Assembly: GCA_965248075.1 (NCBI GenBank)
Contig: CBDFIL010000001.1
Span: 930,001-994,000 of the forward strand
Length of the DNA: 64,000 nt
Direction of reading: 5' to 3'
Source of the DNA: VXNE01 sp965248075
GTDB taxonomy: Bacteria > Pseudomonadota > Gammaproteobacteria > Pseudomonadales > Azotimanducaceae
The number at the start of each line of letters is the position of its first letter. The first letter of the stretch is position 1. This document shows positions 58,428 to 64,000 of this stretch, piece after piece. A model generated the notes under the pieces. It did not search any database. It saw nothing but the letters and a program-made list of their open reading frames with translations, and had not been told where the DNA came from. A program made the position numbers and the translations under genes.

Positions 58428-59489
58428 TTAGCGCCAGTCAGGCCCCAGCATCTCCTGCACCAGCTCCCACCCCCGCTCCGCACGCCGGCGCGCGATGCCG
58501 CCCTGTTCGAGCGCATGCTCGGAACTCGCGTTGCCGTCGAGGCCGCGCTTGTAGACGCCCTGGACGATCCCCGCGGAGCGGAACATGTTGTAGGCGATGT
58601 AGAACTGCCAGTTGTCGATGGGCGGCCGACCTGCCTCGCGGCAATACGCCTCGACCAGTTCTTCTTCGGTGGGGATTCCGAGCGCCGCAAGGTCCGCACC
58701 CGCAAGCCCCACGTTCGGGTCCTTGTCGCCGTGGTATTCCTGCAGCCAGTAGCCGAGGTCCGCCAGGCCGTCGCCGAGCGTCGACAGCTCCCAGTCGAGC
58801 GTCGCGACCACCCGCGGCTCGTCGGGGTGCAGCAGCAGGTTCCCCAACCGGAAGTCCCCGTGCACGACCACCGGCGGCACGTCGTCCGGCAGGTTCTCCG
58901 GCAGCCACTCGATGAGCGCGTTCATCGCGTCGATGGTCTCCGTTTCCGAAGCGATGTACTGCTTCGACCAGCGGCTCACCTGGCGGGCGAAATAGTTGCC
59001 GGGACGCCCGAACTCGGCGAGGCCCACCGCCGCGACATCCACCGTGTGCAGCCGCGCGAGAATGCGCACCATGTCCAGGTAGACGGCGCGACGTTCTTCC
59101 GGGGACAGCAGCGGCAGGCGCGTTTTCGTGTAGAGCCGTCCTTCGACATGCTCCATCACGTAGAACTTGGTCCCGATAACGCTCGTGTTCTCGCACAGCG
59201 CGTACATCTTCGGTACCGGCACCTCGGTCGGCCACAGGGCGTCCATCACGCGGTACTCCCGGTCCACCTGGTGCGCGGAGCGCAACAACTCCCCCGGCGG
59301 CTGCTTGCGCATCACGTAGTTGCCCGCGGGCGTCTCGAGCAGGAACGTCGGGTTGCTCTGCCCGCCCTCGAACTGGCGCACGCCGAGGGGTCCCTCGTAG
59401 CCGGCCACGTTCTCCATCAGGTAGGCGTGCAGCGCCGCCTCGTCGAAGCGGTGCGTTTCGCGTACCGCCGTGATTTCCACGTCGCTCAT
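58428..59489 (-). CDS. Phosphotransferase of the ACAD10/11 (aminoglycoside kinase-like) family
   Basis: Kinase-fold protein of 353 residues. Catalytic loop HGDFRLGN (210-217) and metal-binding DWE (232-234, LDWELSTLGD). It starts with FDEAALHAYLMENVAGYEGPLGVRQFEGGQSNPTFLL, the pattern of proteins homologous to the N-terminal domain of ACAD10/11. Those relatives phosphorylate 4-hydroxyacyl-CoA before dehydration in 4-hydroxy acid catabolism. ATG at 59489 is preferred over ATG at 59531. Fits the acyl-CoA theme of the window. Confidence 0.9.
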   Translation of the reverse strand: MSDVEITAVRETHRFDEAALHAYLMENVAGYEGPLGVRQFEGGQSNPTFLLETPAGNYVMRKQPPGELLRSAHQVDREYRVMDALWPTEVPVPKMYALCENTSVIGTKFYVMEHVEGRLYTKTRLPLLSPEERRAVYLDMVRILARLHTVDVAAVGLAEFGRPGNYFARQVSRWSKQYIASETETIDAMNALIEWLPENLPDDVPPVVVHGDFRLGNLLLHPDEPRVVATLDWELSTLGDGLADLGYWLQEYHGDKDPNVGLAGADLAALGIPTEEELVEAYCREAGRPPIDNWQFYIAYNMFRSAGIVQGVYKRGLDGNASSEHALEQGGIARRRAERGWELVQEMLGPDWR

Positions 59490-59603
59490 GTCGTGCGGTT
59501 CGGTTCCGTCCACAGCAGGGTGGGCAAGCATATACGGTTGCTAACGGGCGCCGCAAAATGCGACGCTTCCGCCGTCGCAACACAGACCCCGAGGGAAGGA
59601 CAC

Positions 59604-60614
59604 ATGGCGCTCGCGAAACGGATGGCGGTCACGCTGCCGATGGGACCGTGGCTCAAGGACACCATCGACCTCGTCGAGTGGGCAGAGGCCAACGGCTATC
59701 CGGACGTGTGGCTAGCGGACTCCGGCGCCCCCGATTCCCTGACGATGGCGGCGGCCCTCGCACCGCACATCCGCAACATGCGCATCGGCTGCGCCGTGAC
59801 CCCCGTCTATACCCGTGCCCCGTCGGTGCTCGCCGCCACCGCGAACGTGCTCGGGCAGGTCTACCCGGGACGCTTCATCATGGGCCTCGGCTCCTCGAGC
59901 GAGACCATCATGACCCGCTTCAACGGCATTCCGCTGGAGAAGCCACTCACCCGGGTGAAGGAGACGGCGACGATCGTGCGCCACATGCTCACCGGCGAAC
60001 GCACGAACTTTCAGCTCTCGACGCTTTCGAGCCAGGGCTATCGGCAGGCGCCGCTGGACAATCCGCCGCCGATCTACCTGGCGGCCCTGCGACCGAAGAT
60101 GATCGAGATGGCCGCCGAACACGGCGACGGCGTGATCTTCAACCTGTGGCCGAACGCGGCGCTGCCCAGGATGATGGAGCACGTGAAGATCGGCGCCGAG
60201 CGCGCCGGCAAGGACTGGCGCGATGTCGAAGTCGTCAACCGCAAGATGATCCTGGTGACCGACGACAGGCAGGACGGCTACGAACGCTTCCGGGCCAACT
60301 TCGCGCCGTACTACGCGAACCCCGTGTACAACAATTTCCTCGCCTGGGCCGGCTACGAGGACGCCGCCCACGAGATCGCCGAAGGCTGGGCGAACCGCGA
60401 CCGCGCCCGGACGACGGGCGCGTTCAGCGAGGAACTCATCAACGAGATCGCGGCCATCGGCACGGTGGAGGAAGTGCAGCAGCGCGTCCGCGACGACGCG
60501 GACCGCGGCATCCACACCACGATCGTGGCACCCCTCGGCAGCCCGGGAACCTTCGACGCGGAAGAGGCGTTCACGACCTTCCGTGCCTTCACCGGAGACG
60601 CCTTCAGCTTCTAG
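59604..60614 (+). CDS. LLM class flavin-dependent oxidoreductase
   Basis: Luciferase-like monooxygenase of 336 residues. N-terminal LVEWAEANGYPDVWLADSGAPDSLTMAAALA, the NVLGQVYPGRFIMGLGSSSETIM core, ALRPKMIEMAAEHGDGVIFNLWP, and the late IAAIGTVEEVQQRV. It may use F420 or FMN; sequence alone does not decide. AAGGACAC precedes the ATG. It belongs to a different branch from the one at 57-58 kb. The next gene begins 40 bp downstream. Confidence 0.92.
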   Translation: MALAKRMAVTLPMGPWLKDTIDLVEWAEANGYPDVWLADSGAPDSLTMAAALAPHIRNMRIGCAVTPVYTRAPSVLAATANVLGQVYPGRFIMGLGSSSETIMTRFNGIPLEKPLTRVKETATIVRHMLTGERTNFQLSTLSSQGYRQAPLDNPPPIYLAALRPKMIEMAAEHGDGVIFNLWPNAALPRMMEHVKIGAERAGKDWRDVEVVNRKMILVTDDRQDGYERFRANFAPYYANPVYNNFLAWAGYEDAAHEIAEGWANRDRARTTGAFSEELINEIAAIGTVEEVQQRVRDDADRGIHTTIVAPLGSPGTFDAEEAFTTFRAFTGDAFSF

Positions 60615-60654
60615 CAACTTCCAGCAACCGCCGCCGCGGAGCGCCGGGAGGTAC

Positions 60655-62454
60655 ATGGCCGAAGCAGCACGGGACCCATTGCCGCTGCCGCGCAACCTGA
60701 TGCTGGTCGTGGCGTTCGGGCAGGGCCTCGTCCTGTTGTTGCTGTGGCGAGCGCTGACCGACAACGCATGGCCGAGCCAGACACCCGCCATCCACTTTCC
60801 GCTGTGGACCCTCGCGGTGACCTGGCCGACGCTCTTCCTGCTGAGCGTCGACGCCGACAACCTGAAGCGGACATGGAAGTTGGTCAGCGTCTTCTGCGGC
60901 GTGCTCGCGCTGCTGGCCGCCTACATCGGTTGGCAGGCCTCTCCCATCGGGGCCTTCCCCACCGAATCGCTCGTCGCCGTCTTCGCCCTGTCGATGCTCG
61001 TCGCCTGCTTCAAGGGCGCCATGTACCTGCAGCAGCTCGCCGCCCGGGAGCCCGTCAGCTACCGGGCCCTCTTCACGCGCTCCTGGCGCAACTTCGGGGT
61101 CTTTGGCCTGTCCTGGGCCCTGACCGGCGGCGTGGCGCTCGTGCTCACCCTGTGGGGCGCACTCTTCTCCGTCATCGGCATCGATTTCTTCCAGGAACTC
61201 TTCAGGAAGGACTGGTTCCTGTTCCCCGTTCTCGCCGTGGCGTTCGGGCTCGGGGTCTTCATCTTTCGGCGGCTGACGCGCGTGATCGACGCCGTCACGA
61301 GCCTCCTCGAAGGCCTCATGCGCCTGCTGCTGCCGCTGGCCGGCCTGGTGGTGGCCATCTTCCTCGCGGCGCTGCCGTTCACCGGACTCGCGCCGTTGTG
61401 GGAAACGGGAAACGGTACCGCGCTGCTGATGGCGTTGAACGCCATCGTGCTGTTCGCCGTCAACGCCGTCTACCAGGCGGACCGGCATGACCCTTACCCG
61501 CTCCTCGTCCACCGGCCGCTGTTCGTCTGCGTCGCTCTCCTGCCCGTGGTGTCCGCGCTCGCCGTCTACGGACTCTCCTTGCGCGTCGCCCAGTACGGCT
61601 GGACGGTGGAGCGATGCTGGGCGCTGACGTTGGCGCTGCTGCTGGCCGCCTTCTCCATCGGCTACACGTGGAGCATCGTGCGCCAGCGCGATCGCTGGCC
61701 AGCCGGGCTTGGCCGGGTCAATGTCGCGATGGGCTGGGGCGTCCTCGGCGTGATGCTGCTGGTCAACACTCCGCTCCTCGACTTCCGCGCGATCTCGCTC
61801 GCGAGCCAGTTCGGACCGGTCCAGGCTGGTGAGATCGACTTGCGCGAGTTCGACTTCCGCTACGCCCGGGAACACCTGGCGCGCCCCGCGTGGCTACGCA
61901 TGGAGGCCCTCGCCGACGAGTACGAGACATCGGATCCGGAGTTGGCCGCGCTGATGCGGCCGAGCCCGGGAGCCACGCGCGGCGAGCGCATCTGGGAGTT
62001 CGTCACCCTGCGTCCCGAGCCCTTCGAAGTGCCGGACGGCCTGCGCGCGATCGCCGAACGCGAGTGGTACGCGGGCGACGGGGGCACCATGGTGCTGATC
62101 CGGATCGACATGGACGCGGACGGCGTACCGGAGTATGCGTGGCTGCACGCGGATGGGGACCGCCCCGCGGGTTACGTCTGGGGGACGCTGTACCGCCAAC
62201 ATGGCGAGGAGTGGAATCGCCACAGCCTGGCGGCACTGACGGGGTTGGGGCTCGACGCAGGCAAGGCCCTGCGGCACGGGACGATCGGGACCGTCGAACC
62301 CGCCATGCCGGATCTCAGGGTCGGCGAACTCGTACTGCGGCCGGATCGTGTCGGCGCCAACGACGCGGCCGGGAAGATCGTGACCTTCCAAGCCGGACCG
62401 TCAACGAACCGGACGGCCAACGATCCTATCGTGGGCGATGAGACCGCCCCGTAA
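60655..62454 (+). CDS. DUF4153-type polytopic membrane protein (599 aa)
   Basis: Integral membrane protein with about 11-12 hydrophobic segments in residues 15-400, e.g. NLMLVVAFGQGLVLLLLW and VFGLSWALTGGVALVLTLWG, then a soluble C-terminal domain of 190 residues (REHLARPAWLRMEALADEYE, MVLIRIDMDADGVPEYAWLHADGD). The pattern and RVNVAMGWGVLGVMLLVNTPLLDFRAISLASQ are typical of DUF4153. Function is not established. GGGAGG precedes the ATG. Its end overlaps the MFS start by 17 bp. Confidence 0.85.
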   Translation: MAEAARDPLPLPRNLMLVVAFGQGLVLLLLWRALTDNAWPSQTPAIHFPLWTLAVTWPTLFLLSVDADNLKRTWKLVSVFCGVLALLAAYIGWQASPIGAFPTESLVAVFALSMLVACFKGAMYLQQLAAREPVSYRALFTRSWRNFGVFGLSWALTGGVALVLTLWGALFSVIGIDFFQELFRKDWFLFPVLAVAFGLGVFIFRRLTRVIDAVTSLLEGLMRLLLPLAGLVVAIFLAALPFTGLAPLWETGNGTALLMALNAIVLFAVNAVYQADRHDPYPLLVHRPLFVCVALLPVVSALAVYGLSLRVAQYGWTVERCWALTLALLLAAFSIGYTWSIVRQRDRWPAGLGRVNVAMGWGVLGVMLLVNTPLLDFRAISLASQFGPVQAGEIDLREFDFRYAREHLARPAWLRMEALADEYETSDPELAALMRPSPGATRGERIWEFVTLRPEPFEVPDGLRAIAEREWYAGDGGTMVLIRIDMDADGVPEYAWLHADGDRPAGYVWGTLYRQHGEEWNRHSLAALTGLGLDAGKALRHGTIGTVEPAMPDLRVGELVLRPDRVGANDAAGKIVTFQAGPSTNRTANDPIVGDETAP

Positions 62455-63628
62455 CCTCGTCGTCCTGTTCGCGGGACAGGTGGTCTTCCTCACCGGTACC
62501 GTGATCGTGGTCACCCTCGGCGGCATCGTCGGCAGCCACATCGCGCCCGAACCGGCACTCGCCACGCTGCCCCTGTCCGTCATGGTCGTCGGCACCGCCG
62601 CCGCCACCGTACCCGCGGCCCTCCTCATGCAGCGCATCGGCCGGCGAGCCGCATTCCTGGGCGCCGCCGCGGCCGGCATGTGCGGTGCACTCATCGCCGG
62701 GTTCGCGCTCGGCACTTCGAGCTTCCTCGGCTTCACGCTCGGCGCCGCGCTGATCGGCATGACCCTCGCGTTCAGCGCGCACTTCCGTTTCGCCGCGGCC
62801 GAGAGCGTGTCTCCCGACCGCGTCGGCTGGGCCGTCTCCATCATCCTGGTCGGCTCCATCGGCGGCGCCGTGATCGGACCGGAACTCGTCGCCCGCAGTC
62901 CGGCACTCAACCCGGATGCTCCGTACCAGGGGGCGATGTTCGCCGTGGCGGCGCTCTACGTCGTGGGAGGCATCATCCTGCTCGGGTATCGCAACGTGGT
63001 CGCCGATGCCCTGGGGGACTCCTCCCTGCCCGCGCGTCCGCTGACCGAGGTCGTCTCCCAGCCGCGCTTCCTCGTCGCCATGATTGCCGCGGTGGTGGGA
63101 CAGGGCGCCATGGTCTTCGTCATGACCGCGACGCCGCTCAGCATGCACGTCGTCGACGGTTACTCCATCGAGGAGACCGCGCGCGTCGTGCAGGCCCATG
63201 TCGTCGCCATGTACCTGCCATCGCTCCTGTCCGGCCCCCTCGTCGCACGACTCGGTACGACCCGGCTGATGGCGTTGGGCGCGCTGACGATGTGCGCGAC
63301 GGTAGCCATCGGCCTCTCCGGGCGCGAGGTCATGCACTACTGGTGGGGCATGGTGCTGCTCGGGGTCGGCTGGAACTTCCTGTTCATCGGCGGCACCACG
63401 CAACTCGTATCGACCTATCGGGCGAGCGAACGCTTCCGCGCGCAGGCGGTGAACGACTTCAGCGTGTTCGGGATGTCGGCGCTGGCGAGCCTGCTGGCGG
63501 GCACGCTGCTGCACGGGTTCGGCTGGCACGTGGTGCTGTGGACGGTCGCGCCGGCCATGGCCGGCATGCTGCTGCTCGCGGTTGTCTCGCAGCGCTCCGC
63601 GGCTCGCCAAGCCGTCGCGGCCGACTGA
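62438..63628 (+). CDS. Major facilitator superfamily transporter
   Basis: Inner-membrane carrier of 396 residues with about 12 membrane segments. The loop after segment 2 is MQRIGRRAAFLGAA, a degenerate form of motif A. The central loop between halves is short (PARPLTEVVSQPRFLVAM). Transport substrate cannot be predicted; sugars, drugs and organic anions are all possible. Overlap with the DUF4153 gene suggests coupling. Confidence 0.9.
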   Translation: MRPPRNLVVLFAGQVVFLTGTVIVVTLGGIVGSHIAPEPALATLPLSVMVVGTAAATVPAALLMQRIGRRAAFLGAAAAGMCGALIAGFALGTSSFLGFTLGAALIGMTLAFSAHFRFAAAESVSPDRVGWAVSIILVGSIGGAVIGPELVARSPALNPDAPYQGAMFAVAALYVVGGIILLGYRNVVADALGDSSLPARPLTEVVSQPRFLVAMIAAVVGQGAMVFVMTATPLSMHVVDGYSIEETARVVQAHVVAMYLPSLLSGPLVARLGTTRLMALGALTMCATVAIGLSGREVMHYWWGMVLLGVGWNFLFIGGTTQLVSTYRASERFRAQAVNDFSVFGMSALASLLAGTLLHGFGWHVVLWTVAPAMAGMLLLAVVSQRSAARQAVAAD

Positions 63629-63642
63629 CTCCGCCCACCCCG

Positions 63643-63687
63643 GGAGTTTCGCGCAGCGAAACTCCAACGCGACCCGTCAGGGTCGCG
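63643..63687. terminator. Paired hairpins between the MFS and DUF3604 genes
   Basis: GGAGTTTCGC/GCGAAACTCC (63643-63665) and CGCGACCC/GGGTCGCG (63668-63687). The second stem contains the stop codon of the minus-strand gene, so the repeat supplies that gene's last codons. Confidence 0.7.
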
Positions 63688-64000
63688 CCGCGTCCACCCA
63701 GATCGGTGACGACCACGCCCGCTCCTGGAGGGTCTCTTCCAGGTCTGGCCGCGGCAGGACGCCGGCGCGTACCGCATCCCAGGTCGACCACCGGCAGGTC
63801 GGATTCTCGAGCACGCGAACGTAGTAGAACGCGGACTGGTGCGGGTCGAACTCCGGATCCTCCCAGTTCGCCCGCAGCATGGCGGCACCCTTGCCGGCGG
63901 TGATGCTGCAGTCCGACAGGTCCACCGTCGCGCCGTTGTCCGGGCAGCGGTGCGTGTCCCGTTGCACTGTCAGCCCGTCCGCACACGCGATGTCGAACAC
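63677..64000 (-). CDS. DUF3604 family protein, C-terminal part (5' end outside window)
   Basis: The last 107 residues of a larger protein of unknown function. They contain WEDPEFDPHQSAFYYVRVLE, NPTCRWSTWDAVRAG and a final ERAWSSPIWVDA, which is the typical end of DUF3604. The full protein is normally about 600-700 residues and often carries an export signal; these are off the window. The last residues and stop are encoded inside a hairpin repeat. Confidence 0.85.
   Translation of the reverse strand: MFDIACADGLTVQRDTHRCPDNGATVDLSDCSITAGKGAAMLRANWEDPEFDPHQSAFYYVRVLENPTCRWSTWDAVRAGVLPRPDLEETLQERAWSSPIWVDAARP

Noticed and set aside
1..64000. tRNA, rRNA, tmRNA or riboswitch genes
   Set aside because: I looked for T-loop GGTTCGA-type patterns, 16S/23S landmarks and common riboswitch cores in the gaps and found none that held up; a covariance-model scan would be decisive.

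Overview
The window is 64 kb of GC-rich DNA from a bacterium, most probably an uncultured gammaproteobacterium. The indicators are a mutY-yggX pair, a CnoX-like chaperone, LolA/LolE/LolD-type proteins, lipoprotein signal peptides and Shine-Dalgarno starts mixed with GTG and TTG starts. No rRNA or tRNA gene was recognised, so the genus cannot be given. Genes are densely packed, and several adjacent starts and stops overlap by 1-28 bases.

Layout. 1-9.9 kb: 3' part of phosphoenolpyruvate carboxylase, a methyltransferase, then an envelope operon (LolA-like periplasmic protein, four LolC/E-type permeases in tandem, a LolD-type ATPase) running into an outer-membrane barrel protein that ends at 11.3 kb. 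11.5-24 kb: epoxide hydrolase, two short-chain dehydrogenases, a histidine phosphatase, two Uma2 proteins, a frameshifted rhodanese, a YcaQ-type DNA glycosylase, a secreted esterase, gamma-glutamyltransferase, Hsp20 and hisBA. 24-30 kb: a complete Opp/Dpp-type transporter split over two divergent units. 30-37 kb: mutY-yggX, a Cys-nucleophile hydrolase, a peroxiredoxin with a CnoX-like protein, a DnaA-box-rich AT patch, and a glutamine synthetase-like plus amidotransferase pair. 38-43 kb: two AMP-forming acyl-CoA ligases and a DUF4143 ATPase. 43.4-45.8 kb: a VapBC pair and a REP-associated transposase (RAYT) with its REP array, bracketed by 138-bp direct repeats. 45.8-54.5 kb: dihydroorotase, glcDEF, a CaiB-type CoA transferase, a PhyH dioxygenase and an FKBP lipoprotein. 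54.5-64 kb: DsbA-like protein, glutaredoxin, a RES/Xre toxin-antitoxin locus whose toxin is split by a 265-bp MITE, a luciferase-like monooxygenase with an internal amber codon, a decayed toxin-antitoxin pair, an ACAD10/11-type kinase, a second luciferase-like protein, a DUF4153 membrane protein, an MFS carrier and the end of a DUF3604 protein.

The metabolic theme is heterotrophic: peptide uptake, glutathione and gamma-glutamyl turnover, acyl-CoA activation, glycolate oxidation and redox repair. The most distinctive property is the number of small repeat families. Composite hairpins lie at ends of convergent genes, a 20-bp palindrome sits in frame inside two permease genes, GTGGGTGTCCCAT-type REPs surround the RAYT and the mutY promoter, and a MITE has inserted at CTAG. 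The best candidates for new biology are the multi-permease Lol-like operon, the in-frame palindromes, the RAYT/REP unit with 138-bp duplications, and the MITE-interrupted RES toxin.
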